NCBI GenBank assembly: GCA_963921935.1
Contig: OY998176.1
Span: 88,786,910 to 88,850,909 of the forward strand
Source of the DNA: Galeruca laticollis
Lineage: Eukaryota > Arthropoda > Insecta > Coleoptera > Chrysomelidae
Length of the DNA: 64,000 bases
Direction of reading: 5' to 3'
A program made the position numbers and the translations under genes. This document shows, one piece after another, positions 45,746 through 57,260 of this stretch. Below the pieces are notes generated by a model. That model worked only from the letters and a program-made list of their open reading frames with translations, was not told the origin of the DNA and made no database searches. Position 1 is the stretch's first letter; every line of letters begins with the position of its first letter.

Positions 45746-48654
45746 GTTGAATCTAGTGAAATCGCTAAGAAACTCCGGTGGCTATTGAGATTAAACCGGC
45801 AGCCGAGACTAGTTAATTGATTATTTTTCTTCACTTTATTTAATAAGTACACAAATACTAGGAACCGATTAAGTACGCTCTGTTAGTGCAACCATAACGC
45901 TTTCTCTGTGCATTTTGACATATTATCACCAGGAACTTTGTATTGTTTTCACCTGCTACGTACTGGTAGAATTCTGCGCGTTATTTTCCGCATCCGTTGT
46001 AAAATAGCTAGAATATTTATTGCTTGGTGTCAGGCCGCTTTTGGTTTTATTAATAATGTAGATCTTTAGTAGTAGATTTTGATATTTTTGTATAACACTA
46101 AAATTGGTTTAACTTCTCATTTATGTAAAATTCAATTTTGTTTGTGGAATTAAAATTTATAATTTCTCCAGTAGCGAGTAGTTTCATTTTCTGATAGTGG
46201 TAAGCAATTAAAGCCTGTTTTCACACTACGTATCCGGAAAAGTCAATAACAACAGACCCCTGGAATTACTGAACCTCCATCTGTGGCTACCTTGGTAACT
46301 CTCGACGCCGTATTTTCGAGAGTTCGATGGAGTGAACCACCCCAAAAATCTGGCGCCCGAGGAAATCTAGGAAGTACCGAAGTCGTGGGTGTCATAGTGA
46401 CGTCCGTAAGTCTTCTAAGGAAAGAAAGCACGTCACATATGACTTAAAATCACAATCAGACATTTCAGACATCATACTTCACATAGATAAATGCAATACC
46501 CTTTTGATAATTGGAACTCAAAATAAAATAACTTCGAAGCACTTTTACATGCATTTCAATCTCAATTGCACTCGTACTTCCACTCACAATACTCAAAGGG
46601 CCGAGGTTCCTGGGCCGTTACTCGTTAAAAAAACTGGTACCACACTTGTCGAACTAGAGTCAACCTAAGCCTCTATCTTCTCTCGTTCCCTCATAACTCT
46701 ATATTGGAATAAACACCATTTCCCAATTTGAAATAATTCGAAACCAGTTGTATGGGCTTCTCCGATGAATATTGCTGGGTTTGTAGCTCTTTAGGCCTAG
46801 TGTATATGATTTCAATAAGGAAGCCATACTCCCCCTATACTCATAATTATTCTTCTACCTCTGCCTAATTCCTCACTCACGAAAAAGAAATCAACTTTAA
46901 ACCTCTTCTTGCCCGCGACAGAGCCGGGTCCCTCCTTCAAACAAATGTCTCTTTCAGAAAATAACATATTCACTCTGTATAAAAACAGTCTCATTAGTCA
47001 GATGAAGATTCTCTCATATACTCTTACACTCATGTTCACTCATTAATTACTCAAACATTACTTACTCTTCTCATCTAATTTTATAATTTATTCCTCCGCG
47101 TGGAAAGGGAGTAGCAAAAGCTACACTGGAGTCGAAAACGTTCTTTTTCTTACCCAGCGTTATCATCTCTGTTAACTCAACAAACCGGAAAAATTCCCAC
47201 ATGAGTTCTCCATGCCCTCTCATGGAGTTTTACACCATTACAAAACTTTGTTCCCCTTCTTGTTCATAAATGTCCGATATTCCTAGGCTGTTCCTCGTAA
47301 AACAAACTGGTACCAAAATTGCATTAACCTAGATTCAACGCTTGGCGTGACGTAAGTCGCTAGGCCCCAACCGGACCGGGTAAGCCTCTACCGGTGGCGG
47401 ATTGCGCCGGTATAGAGATCAAGTTGGCACGTAAAACTACCGCTTAGCTCGTTTCTCTTCTCTCATTCTCGCATAAAACTAAACTCATCTCTTACTCATT
47501 GACAATTCAAAAACTCCAAACCTTACTACTCTAAATAAAAAGATCCATCCATTCGTTCTTACTCTTAATTATTCCCTCAACATTGAATGATCCTTCTCTT
47601 TCACTCTCTAAAAAATAAAAAGAGGCTCTAGTAAAGAAACTAGAGTACTCACTCACTCTCCCTCAAAACCAAAAAAGAGACTCTAGTAATAGAATCTAGA
47701 CTACTCACACTCACTCTCTCGCAAAAAATAAAACAAGACGCTAAAGAAATTAGAGTCCTCACTCTCTCTCCCTCACTCCCCATCATTTACACTAGTCTTA
47801 ATATTAGAGCAACACTCTTAAATCAACATTAGAATCCTTATACATATATGTATAGTTAATATCTATTTACTTCTACATTTTCACTTATACACCACATGTA
47901 TCAAAGCACAATACAACAACCAACAAAGAAATATCATATTTCTCTTTTCGTTCATCGACATCATCCACAATTCTGAATAAATACGTTCACATCTAGAACA
48001 TTGATGTTCCACATTTTCCATTATATAAGTGAATCGATAGCATTTTATTAGCATTGATGAAATTAAGCTGACGTCAGAGGTCCATCTGTGATTTTCGTTG
48101 ACGGCTGCAATCACGAACCAACTGTCAGGCGAAATCCGGATTGTGTCATCCTGGTCGACTCTCGCCGCAGGACAGGACATAATTGTCTGTCTTTTCAGCT
48201 TTTTTCGTCTACTTTCATATTTAATTTGCGGAAACTTCCTCGGAATAGTTCCAAGATATTTTTAATTGAGTATAAAGGAGAGATAACGGTCCAGCATATT
48301 CAAATGACACAATAAAAAAAATACGTACTCAGTTTTACACCGAAGTTTGTAGAATATTTTTTAATTTTTCATAACGAGACTAGTTGGTGGAAAAGAGCAT
48401 GAAACCTGAGAAGACGACAAATATGAACGTGTAAGTTATATTCTTTTGATAATTCCTTGAATTTACAAGGTATAACTTGTAGATGGAAATAGACAGGGAT
48501 AATAGAATGATTCTGCCTACAAAAAAATATGATGATACATGAGAAAAATTGGCAATAAGCTAGATGCTTGAAAAAAAATATATACCTCTCAAGCAGAACG
48601 CGCTAAAACCTTAGTTGTGTTGGAAAAATATCTCCAGAAATCAAATCAAATAAC
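45746..48654. other. noncoding region with a PBS-like motif and pyrimidine-rich repeats
   Basis: Position 46352 reads TGGCGCCCGAGG, like a retroelement primer-binding site, but no gag or pol follows. A diverged duplication is visible: CTGGTACCACACTTG and AGTCAACC near 46635-46670 against CTGGTACCAAAATTG and ATTCAACG near 47310-47340. A stem-forming CTCTACCGG...CCGGTATAGAG lies near 47387. From 47450 to 47800 the plus strand is rich in ACTCTC, with three imperfect repeats of an AGACTCTAGTA-type motif. It may be the untranslated leader of a non-autonomous LTR element. A 99-codon minus-strand frame at 47881-48180 is not recognised. Confidence 0.35.
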
Positions 48655-49300
48655 AATTAATAATAAACGGTTTCAAAGATTAAAACTAACTTTAACGCTT
48701 CTGTGAGATTCCTTGAACAATATTCTATCATAAAATTGTCACTTGCATATACTTCAGGGGAATGGATCGTGCTAACAAACCGAAATATCCCCAAAAGTAA
48801 CCAAAAATGTAGTATATCTGGATTTATAGGACTTGCTGCACTTGCTCTAGTCAGCTGAAAATCAATAGAGTAAGTGAATTTTTGAGACATCTTGAAACAA
48901 ATCCAATTATAAAACTGATTACTTAAATACACTCCAGACGTTGTATCGTGCTAACAACCCGAAATTTCTCCAAAAAGGACCGAAAATGTGACACTTCAGT
49001 TACCATAGCACCCGTTGTTATAAAACTGGTGAGCTAAAAATCAATAAGTTTCATCTATGAGGGGCCCTGAACAATATACAATCTCAAAATTTGTCACTTG
49101 TATACACTCTGGAGGCTGTATCGTGCTAACAAACTGAAAATTCTCCAAAAATGACAAAAATTTGGTATTTCAAGTACCATAGCACTCGTTGTATTGGCAT
49201 TAGTGAGCTGAATATCAGTAGGGTTCATGTTGGAGACGCCCTGAACAAAACCCAATCATCAACTTGTGCTCTCGTATATACTCCGGATGCTGTATCGTGC
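48655..49300 (-). repeat. satellite array, ~173-bp monomer, minus orientation (array 3)
   Basis: Starts AATAAACGGTTTCAAAGATT and carries about four monomers in the orientation opposite to arrays 1 and 2, with TCGTGCTAAC anchors near 48767, 48946 and 49120 (periods near 175-180 bp). It ends at GTATCGTGC at 49300, where the foldback element begins. Read in reverse, its layout (monomers ending in AAAACCGTTTA) is the same as that of the element at 38075-39090. Confidence 0.8.
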
Positions 49301-49648
49301 ATATTTAATAGTATTGGCTTACCCCAAACAAACTTGAAATTTGGAAAAAAAATAAATTCGAGTTATTTTTACGTTTCTCGTCAATACGAAAAAACGGTAT
49401 TCAGAAAAAATAAACGGTTTTAAAGATTAAAAGTGAATTTTCCGCATCTGTGAGATGCGCTGAACAATACTCTATCATAAAATTGTCACTTGTATACACT
49501 TCGGGGGATGTATCCTGCTAACAAACTGAAATTTCTCCAAAAATGAAAAAAAATGTCATACTTAAAGTACCTTACTACCTGTATCATCCCACAGATGAAC
49601 CCTATTGATTTTCAGCTCAACCATGCCAATAAAACAGGTGCTATAGTA

Positions 49649-50959
49649 CAGTATCCGCCAAAATAAACAGTACCGAAATTAAAAATAAAAATTAATTTTC
49701 AATTTCTGTAATGTATGTGTTTAAAATGTTCACCATTTCGACGCAAACAAGCTTCATATCGATTTTGTAAGTCAATAAACATAAACAGAAAGTGGTTGAT
49801 GTAACTGCCGAAAAATATTTTGTATTCTTTCCCGTAGTTCGGCAATATTCGCCGGCGGATTTTCCGAGTGAAATATTTTGTCCTTCATTATGCCCCACAT
49901 GTATGCATCAGGTGGAGTCAGATCAGGTGAATGAGAAGGATATTCGAAGTCTGTTCCCCGAGAAATTATTCTATTATCGAAATGCTGACGGAGTAAGTCT
50001 AAGGTGCGCACAGCTGTATGGCTCGTTGCACCATCTTGTTGGAACCATTGTGTGCGAAACTGAGATTTCGTGCACGGCATAAGTTATTTAGATCTCTCAC
50101 AAAAGGTATAATAATTTTCTCTCTATAACGCTCTTGGTTGACAGTAAGTGGATTCTGATTATCATCTTCAACGAAATAAGGACCAATCATTCCATGACCA
50201 TATACCGCGCACCAAACGGTAACTCGAAGACTGTGGAGTGGTTTCTCTACAATGACATCAGGACGTTCAAATCCTAGGAATCTGGTTGTTTGTCGATTAA
50301 TATAGCCGCTAAGATGAACGTGACCCTCGTCTGAAAACCATATGTTTTTCAAAAATTCGGGATCTTCGTAAATTAAACTCAACATGCGACCACAGTAAAT
50401 TTCTCTTGCACGTTTGTCCACAGCATTTAGTCGTTGTTCAACTTGAATACGGTATGGATAACTACCAATTGATTTGAACATGCGACGTGAAGACGTTTCA
50501 CTAATGTTGAGTTTACATGCAGTTCTTACAAGACTTCTTTGAGGTGATTGCACAACTTGGTTAAAAACACGTCCTTCATTTTCGTTAGTGCATACTGTTT
50601 TTCGACGACCTGAAGAACCTTTACGTTGACACAATACACTACTAGTGCGACGAAATTTTTCAACAACAGCTAACATCACACTTTTACTAGGAGCTGCTTT
50701 ATTAAATTTTTGTTGATATTTTATTGACACCTGTTCTAAGCTTGGACCATCATTACGACCTTTTCCGTATGAACGATAATAATGCTCTACCAAAAAAACT
50801 TTTTCTTCCGTTGTTAGAACCATTTTTAAATCAAATTTAACTGCAGCGTATTATTAATATATCAACTAATGACAATTAAGTCAAATATGACAAATCCATA
50901 TTACATAAACAACTCCACAGTACTCTCTGCTTCGGTACTGTTAATTTTGGCGGATACCG
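49649..50959 (-). mobile_element. mariner element (DD41D) with TIRs and TA duplication
   Basis: Both ends carry terminal inverted repeats of about 29 bp: CAGTATCCGCCAAAATAAAC at the left, and at the right a sequence whose complement starts CGGTATCCGCCAAAATTAAC, so only a few mismatches. The insertion is flanked by TA on each side (49647-49648, 50960-50961). It lies inside the ACAGGTGCTATGGTACTT part of a satellite monomer. The 1311-bp length is normal for mariner. It contains one transposase gene on the minus strand. Confidence 0.9.
49772..50823 (-). pseudogene. mariner (DD41D) transposase with a single frameshift
   Basis: ATG at 50823 on the minus strand. N-terminal HTH DNA-binding region (EKVFLVEHYYRSYGKGRNDG; later SLVRTACKLNISETSSRRM), then the catalytic core IWFSDEGHVHLSG (first Asp), VWCAVYGHGMIGPYF, and after the frame change WFQQDGATSHT (second Asp) and SPDLTPPDAYMWG (third Asp). 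I count 41 residues between second and third Asp, the DD41D signature linked to the rosa group. One indel at about 50030-50080 shifts the frame between RDLNNL and QWFQQD; otherwise no stop is seen. It would cut and paste the element. It is nearly intact, hence a fairly young insertion. Confidence 0.9.
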
Positions 50960-51399
50960 TACTTTAAGTACGATATTTTTGTCATTTTTGGAGAAATTTC
51001 AGTTAGTTAGCACGATACAGCCTCCGGAGTGTGTAAAAGCGACCGACTTTATGAGCGAATATTGTTCAAGGCGTCTTACAGATTAACCTTACTAATTTTC
51101 AGCTCACCAGAGCTAGTATAACGGGTGCTATGGTACATGAAGTGCCACATTTTTTGCCCTTTCTGGAGAAATTTTGGTTTGTTAGCAGGATACATCCCCC
51201 GAAGTGTACACAAGTGACAATTTTATGATAGAGTATTGTTCAGCGCATCTCACAGATGCGGAAAATTCACTTTTAATCTTTAAAACCGTTTATTTTTTCT
51301 GAATACCGTTTTTTCGTATTGACGAAAAACGTAAAAATGACTCGATTTTTTTTTCCAAATTTCAAGTTTGTTTGGGGTAAGCCAACACTATTGAATAGG

Positions 51400-51835
51400 T
51401 TGGCTGGAAGAGTAAAATGTTCCACTTTGATTTAACAGATGTATTATTAGAATAACTATCAAGGAAAGCACTCATTGAGATAATTTAAACTGCTCAACAA
51501 AAGTTAACGAAGTTTATAAATACTAAGAATGTGATTTAACAAATTACGATTTTTGGTGTTAATATCTTTTACATTGAATGTATTTTCTTTCACAGGATGT
51601 GTTATTTGCGAAATGTGACATTTATGCACGTGTCATATAAGAATGACAACCTATCTTTCTCACCAAATTGAATTTGATAAAATTATTAACATATATGAAA
51701 AGATCGCAAATAAATGAAGAAAAAAACATGTATCATTTGTCAAAATTGATTTAAATTTAAGAAAAGAATAACTACTACTACTATTTCCCTCGACTTAATT
51801 TCCACCAATCACAAACGCGCAATTTTGAATTACAA
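51400..51835. other. short noncoding spacer
   Basis: AT-rich DNA between the foldback element and the transposase-like gene. Nothing recognised. Confidence 0.4.
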
Positions 51836-53205
51836 ATGGTTTTTCGATACGTTAACTGTTGGGTTGGTCGTTTTTTTGCCAGGTCTTATGAAGTCATATT
51901 TCTGATTAAGGGAATAATCTTTGACGAAGTCGTAAGTGGCGTTTATCACCTTATAGAGTTGTTTCCGTTCAGCTTCTTCTGTTACTTTGATATAGTCGCT
52001 AGGAAGATAAATATATATTCTTGAGTTTACGCTTGATGAGCGCATGAACGGAATCAGCTTCCATTTGGGTATGGCATTTCTCCAGGAATTTTAGATAAAT
52101 AGTTATATTCTTATGAACACTCAAACTTAGTAAAGCATTTGACAGTACTGAATTTTTATTTTGGTAACAGCATCCATCACTCCAAATTATGACAGGCTTT
52201 GAAGAATTTTGTAATTTCGAAATATAGTCCACTAAGTGGGAGGCAATTGTGTTTGCAGTTAAATCTGCTTCAGTGTCGGTAAACCAGTAGCAACAAGACT
52301 GATGCGTGTTTATATCAAAAATGGTAAAACTATGACAAACCAGCTCTGTTTTATGATATAGTGAGGACGCATTCAAATAGGGACAAACTTTAGCAGCTTG
52401 CACATCTTGAGTCAATACAATAGTCAAACCTTTTTCCCCCATCAATTAATCTTCAGATTTGGCTTCTCTTGCTGAATTTTTGTTTTCTAGGTGCTGGTGA
52501 TAAGATGATTTGTCTACATTTTTGGTTTCAAAAGCGCAGTAAATATCGCATTTGTCTTTTTTAGGATGTTGGAATGATATATTTTTTTTAATGATGTAGT
52601 CAAATGTATACCTACAGACTGGTTTTAGGCCAGGATATTTTTCAATACACATTCTTGGGTATTCTCTATAGACTGATGACATAGACTCTCCATAGATTGG
52701 CTCATTATACATTTCACTCGTAGATTGTCTATAATAGTGGGAAGGAAGCTTTGGCAAGGAATCTAAGAACTCTATGAGATATTGCTTTGTGAGATCCAGA
52801 TCTTTTGGTTTCTTATTCCTTGTTTCACGTCTAGATGTATTAAGAATATCTTGAGATGTGTGCATTCCCGCAGAGGAATTAGAGGCCCAGTTATTGACGG
52901 TCCATTCTTTCAAACCAAATGTTGATATATACCTTTTTTTGGTCCCAGTTTATATCAGACCAAAATTTTTCAAACAGTTCATGTCGAACTGGCTCTGATA
53001 TAGTGAAGCACTTTCTAGTTTTTGATTTGGAACATAGTTTAGAAACACACCTCGGTCCCAAGTTTCTGGATTCTCTTTCGGTTCCACGTTTGGCACCTAC
53101 ATTTTTTGGTCTACTCCATCCTCTATAGGCTTTACCTTCTTGTCTCAATTTCTTATTTTTGTTATCACTCCATTTTTTTGCATCGGTAAACGATTTCTTT
53201 ATTCA
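51836..53205 (-). pseudogene. RNase-H-fold transposase-like gene of unnamed family, broken
   Basis: Four minus-strand frames line up as one protein of about 440 codons. First a basic Cys-containing start (GPRCVSKLCSKSKTRKCFTI, 52891-53205). After a frameshift in an A-run near 52935, a region follows with QYLIEFLDSLPKLPSHYYRQ and a CDIYCAFE cluster (52446-52913). After an in-frame TAA (52446-52448) come IVLTQDVQAAK, YWFTDTEADL, VIIWSDGCCYQNKN and KCHTQMEADSVH (51999-52445). After another frameshift near 52020 come IYLPSDYIKVTEEAERK and RPGKKTT. The evenly spaced acidic motifs (TQD, SDG, EADSVH) and the Cys pairs suggest a DDE/D-type nuclease with zinc sites. I recall similar arthropod proteins but cannot name the superfamily, and found no TIRs. 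Confidence 0.55.
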
Positions 53206-54740
53206 ATTCAAATTGTGATTTCCACTTTATCTTATTTGCTTATATAACTGTACATCTATATATAATCATTTACTTTCTGGTTCTACTATATGTATTGTTA
53301 TGGAATAGCACACTAGTGTAGTCCCTGAATCCGACTCTGTCTAAGCCATGTATGGAAGTTAAAACTTTGGCGGATGCGCAGGGATTTCTAAGAACTGTTT
53401 ACGATTTTTTGTGACTATCTTATCTAGACATTGTTTTTGTGACCAGTCTTATCTACAAAATTCCAGGGAGCCGATTATTTTCGTGTAAGCCGCAATCTAG
53501 AATTATCTAGTGAAAAAGGCACTAATATATAAAGGTCCGACCAGCGGGAGACGTCAAGTGATCTCGTGATATAAACAGCAAACAAGTAAATAGTGTAAGT
53601 AGTGAAGTGTTTATATAAATTAATGTAAGTGAATATACTGTATATATAATATAAATTAGTGAATAGTGTAGTGAATAAGTAAATTAAGTTAGTACTCGAA
53701 ACGTGTGTGTATAAATTCATGCCACCCGTAATAAAAACGTTTAAATGAATAAGGAAAACAATAATCTCTGCCTTTCATTTTATTTAAACTTAATTTTTGT
53801 AATTCTCACAGGGGTCAGACTAGAGCTTTTCAAAATTGTTTTCTGGCTCCTTTTTGAATTAGCTTAATTGTCATATTCCTTGTATTGTAAAACCTGTTTT
53901 AATTATGAGAATAAATATTATTATTGTTTTTATTTGCATTGTATTGTTCTACGCGGAATGATCCCCAAAAACATGTAATAAAAACTAGACGATTGGCTGT
54001 TCTCCGTTTAATTTAAGCAGAATTAAAAACTATATGAAACGAGACATTTTATATGTACAATTGATAACAGTAATTGTCATCTCTGGACTAATACCCAAGC
54101 AATAACCTATCTGTTCAACATGGATTTAATTAAAACAACACCAGACACCGAGCGCAATGCAAATGACACAAAAGGGGTCGTTTTAAATAAAATGTATCGT
54201 TTTATTGTGAAAATAAAGAGTAAACCGGATAAAACCAAAGTGTTGGGGTCGCTTTCTCTCTGGCCAATTGAACACGCTTGCCGTATTATCATTTTCTAGT
54301 GAACAGTGTCGCCGTTTATACAAAAAATAATATCTAGAGGCGATTGTTTCATATTAGGTGTAATATTTTGCGTAAACAATACAGGAGTTGATGCTAGAAG
54401 AGTAGGTGGATACATGACAAAATTACTGTTTTTTCATATACTACATTAATGCTCATCATTTGAGAAGCCCGCTAAAAGTTATTGTCAAATTTCTTTCACC
54501 TTAAATTAGTACATCTGTCTTTTTTAGTCATGAGCGTTACCTATAATTTTGTTTGCTCACACTGCTCAGTTTCGTTAGTTTATCTTAAGTGTATTTTGTT
54601 ATTTTACCCCAAAATACTAACGGTATATTATTTGTACGTTGATACTAACGACACGTCCAGGTTACGTACTATCTTTTTTTATGTACGTAGTGTAACATTT
54701 TAATGAATTAGCGCTTGTACAAAAGAATGTTATACTGACT
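53206..54740. other. noncoding AT-rich DNA
   Basis: No recognised gene or RNA. Small frames at 53475-53720 and 54482-54703 look accidental. Confidence 0.4.
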
Positions 54741-54866
54741 TATTAAAAAATAGTAATTTATGCAACGAGTGCATAAAGTGGCACTTTTTTCACGAATGAT
54801 AAAAGTTGACGGCAATTTCATGAGTGAGAAAAGACACTATGCACATGTTGCATACATTATTTTTTC
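54741..54866. repeat. hairpin repeat related to the 1843 hairpin
   Basis: Inverted repeat with outer arms AATAGTAATTTATGCAAC and its complement around GTTGCATACATTATTTTTT, and inner arms around AGTGGCACTTTTTTCAC / GTGAGAAAAGACACT. The central segment carries AAAAGTTGACGGCAATTTCA. The GTGAGAAAAG plus TGCAAC combination is shared with the hairpin at 1843-1976, suggesting one MITE superfamily. Confidence 0.65.
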
Positions 54867-55017
54867 TACAGTCCTATACAAAAAAATAAAATTCAAATGA
54901 AAATTTTGGATATTTTAATTAAGATCATTTTTTTTAGTCATGATGGGGTTAGGGTTCAGGTGCCCTAATTGTTGCCGCTCAGCCATTGATTGGCTTATTG
55001 TGCACCCCCCCTCACAG
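54867..55017. other. flank between hairpin and LINE
   Basis: Short AT-rich stretch, then the probable 3' untranslated region of the minus-strand LINE (GGTTCAGGTGCCCTAATTG). Confidence 0.3.
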
Positions 55018-55868
55018 GTATTAAGCAGAGTCCCATCCTAAATTCTTAGCGAACATTGAGATTCCTCGGACTATGTTTTCCTGCATTCCCTCCTGATTTG
55101 CGCCTAGGAAGATATCTAGACAGGAGGCTCGCCTTCTGCACAGGGCAGGGCAATCGAAGACCACGTGCTTTGCGGTTTCTTCTACTTCTCCACACATCCT
55201 GCAAATGGGATTTGTTATTTCAATCCCCATTTTCACTAGGTGTGCGTTGAATATCCAGTGGCCAGTTATGAATCCTACCACTTTTTGCAGTTCTTTCCTA
55301 CCCAGTCTAAAAGCATTTGCTGCGTAGGATCTCGATGGTCCTTTCAGCATTCTTTTGAACTGAGCATGTCCCGTGATTCTGTTTCAGCGCTATTGATGTA
55401 CAAGCGACACCCAGTTGGAAACGCCGTATGCTGGTTCTGATCCCATGAGGGTGAGATGAGCTCCTCTCTTGGCACACTTATCAGCTCTCTCATTTCCAGC
55501 TACCCCTGTATGGCTTGGTACCCAAGTGAGAATTACCCTATTGGCTTTTACCAAGATTTTCAAGGTATTGTGACAGTCCCACACTATCTTCGACGTATAG
55601 CTGTGGCTTTCTAAGGCCAAAAGGGCCGCCCGACTGTCCGTGTTCACATAGATGGTCTTTTTGTTATATTTCCTGTCTATGCATGTTCTGCCGCATTCGA
55701 TTAGTGGAGCTATTTCTGCTTGAAATACGGTCGTCATTTTGCCAAGGGAAACACTTATGCTTTGCCTGGGTCTGACGCCGTAAACGCCTGTTCCTGTACC
55801 CGTTAGAGTCTTTGACCCGGCGGTGTACCAGGTGATACTGTTCAACATGCCTTGAGGTTCTCCCTGGG
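55018..55868 (-). pseudogene. R1/LOA-like LINE: RNase H and C-terminal zinc region
   Basis: Minus strand. The RNase H segment (55390-55848) has WYTAGSK, where the first catalytic Asp is replaced by Ala (codon at 55819-55821), then QAEIAPL (Glu), VNTDSRAALLAL (Asp), WVPSHTGVAGNERAD (last Asp). A frame change near 55390 leads to the C-terminal domain (55021-55350) with GFITGHWIFNAHLVKMGI and a CCHC motif CRMCGEVEETAKHVVFDC. The RNase H would remove the RNA template. GC content is higher than in most of the window. Confidence 0.85.
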
Positions 55869-55869
55869 C

Positions 55870-57260
55870 TCATTCAGATCTGCCACTCAAGTTGACACGA
55901 TATGGTATCTCAGTTTCCACAACCTTGGGCATTGTGCCAGGTGTCATTTCGATGATGTCGCACCTCATGTTGTCGTGTATTTTATTATGTTTCATAGCAT
56001 GGTGCTTGCACCAGTTGCCATTGCACTGCATTCTGTATGCAGCCATCTCAGCCTCCCCCTGTATATCGAGATCTAATGGTGGGATGTTCAGCAGTATTTC
56101 CAATGCTGCGGTTGGGGTGCCCTTCATGGCGCCTGTAATGCTCAGACACGCAGCTCGCTGCACTTTAGAAAGCATTTTTGCGGCTGTGCTTTGCTGAACT
56201 TCAGGCCACCATCATTGGTCTGATTACTCTGGTGTACAACTAGTTTACCATTGTCGGAGTTAGTTCCCAGATGCACCCAATTGCTGGTCTAATCGTCATT
56301 AGCGTAATCTGAGAACGGCTTGTGATGCTCGCTAGATGGCTGTTCCAGGTTAGCTTGTCATCTAACCGGATTCCTAGATATTTTGCTTTCCTGGCAACCT
56401 TTATTCGATTGCCGAAGAGTTTTGGCACACTAGTGTTCTCTGCGATTCGCTGATTTGTAAATGGTACCATGATGGTTTTCGAGGGATTGACAGACAATCC
56501 CTCCGCATCACACCATCTCTTCACTACGGACATTGCCCTCTGCATTAGTTCCAGGCCGATACCCACGTGTTTTCCCCGTATTAGAATGATGATGTCGTCA
56601 GCATATCCTTGAGCATACCACCCCTGCTCGTTTAGTGAGACAAGAAGGTCGTCGACTACCAGATTCCACAGCTTTGGTGACAGAACGCCTCCCTGTGCAC
56701 ATCCTCTTTCTGTCTTCACCTCTCTTGTGACACCACATAGGGATGCTTGTGCTCTCCTGCTGCTTAGCATGTTCTCTATCCATCGGGTGATTGTCCTGTC
56801 TGTTCCTCTGGATTCCAGCTTTGACAATATTGAGCGAGTGCTCGTATTGCCAAATGCTCCTTCGACATCCAGGAACACAGCCAGTGCATTTTCTTTGTAA
56901 TGGCTTGCTATATCTTGCTCACCAAGCTATGCAAGGCTGTTTCGCAAGATTTGCCACTTTGGTAGGCATGTTGACTGGGGTGCAGCGGCTTGTCGCCCAG
57001 CTCCGTGACCCTCAAATGCCTATCTATCATCTTCTTTAGTGCCTTAAGAAGAAATTACAAGAGACTTATCGGAAGATGAGCCTTTGCAGTATCGTAAGAG
57101 GTTTTGGTATGAATACCACCTTGGAGATTTCCCACACCGTAGGTATAACTCCTGTGGCTAGGCTTAGTCTGAACAGATTCACAAGTCTTGGTGTTATTAT
57201 GTCGGCGCTTTTTTGGAGTAGTACAGGGTGAATTCCGTCCATTCCAGGCGCCAATTAAGA
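55870..57260 (-). pseudogene. R1/LOA-like LINE reverse transcriptase, frameshifted, 5'-truncated
   Basis: Minus strand, from about 57260: MAPGMDGIHPVLLQ and IPTVWEISKVVFIPKP; then in shifted frames PLHPSQHAYQSGKSCETALH (57000-56920); then a 212-codon open part (56240-56878) with FLDVEGAF, ERGCAQGGVLSPKLWNLVVDDLL, the intact active site GYADDIIIL, GLSVNPSKT and KYLGIRLDDKLTW. After another frameshift near 56220, QRAACLSITGAMKGTPTAALE follows (55870-56175). The catalytic DD is intact, but at least three frame changes break the gene. The endonuclease is missing, so the copy is 5'-truncated near 57260. Group assigned by the GGVLSP..WNLVVD pattern plus RNase H. Confidence 0.85.

Larger units (their letters stand above)
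49301..51399. mobile_element. foldback element built from satellite monomers, interrupted by a mariner
   Basis: Two nearly identical 125-bp terminal modules lie in inverted orientation: the left one (49301-49425) contains AATAGTATTGGCTTACCCC and AATACGAAAAAACGGTATTC; the right one (about 51275-51399) is its reverse complement. Inside the left module follow satellite monomer sequences in minus orientation (49430-49580). At about 49580 the orientation flips to plus and continues, after a 1.3-kb mariner (49649-50959), to the right module. Without the mariner the element would be near 790 bp and palindromic. It has no coding capacity of its own. Mobilisation and family are unknown. Confidence 0.75.

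Noticed and set aside
46352..46363. Retroviral integration suggested by TGGCGCCCGAGG
   Set aside because: A PBS-like motif alone, with no gag, pol, env or LTR pair around it, does not support calling a retrovirus.
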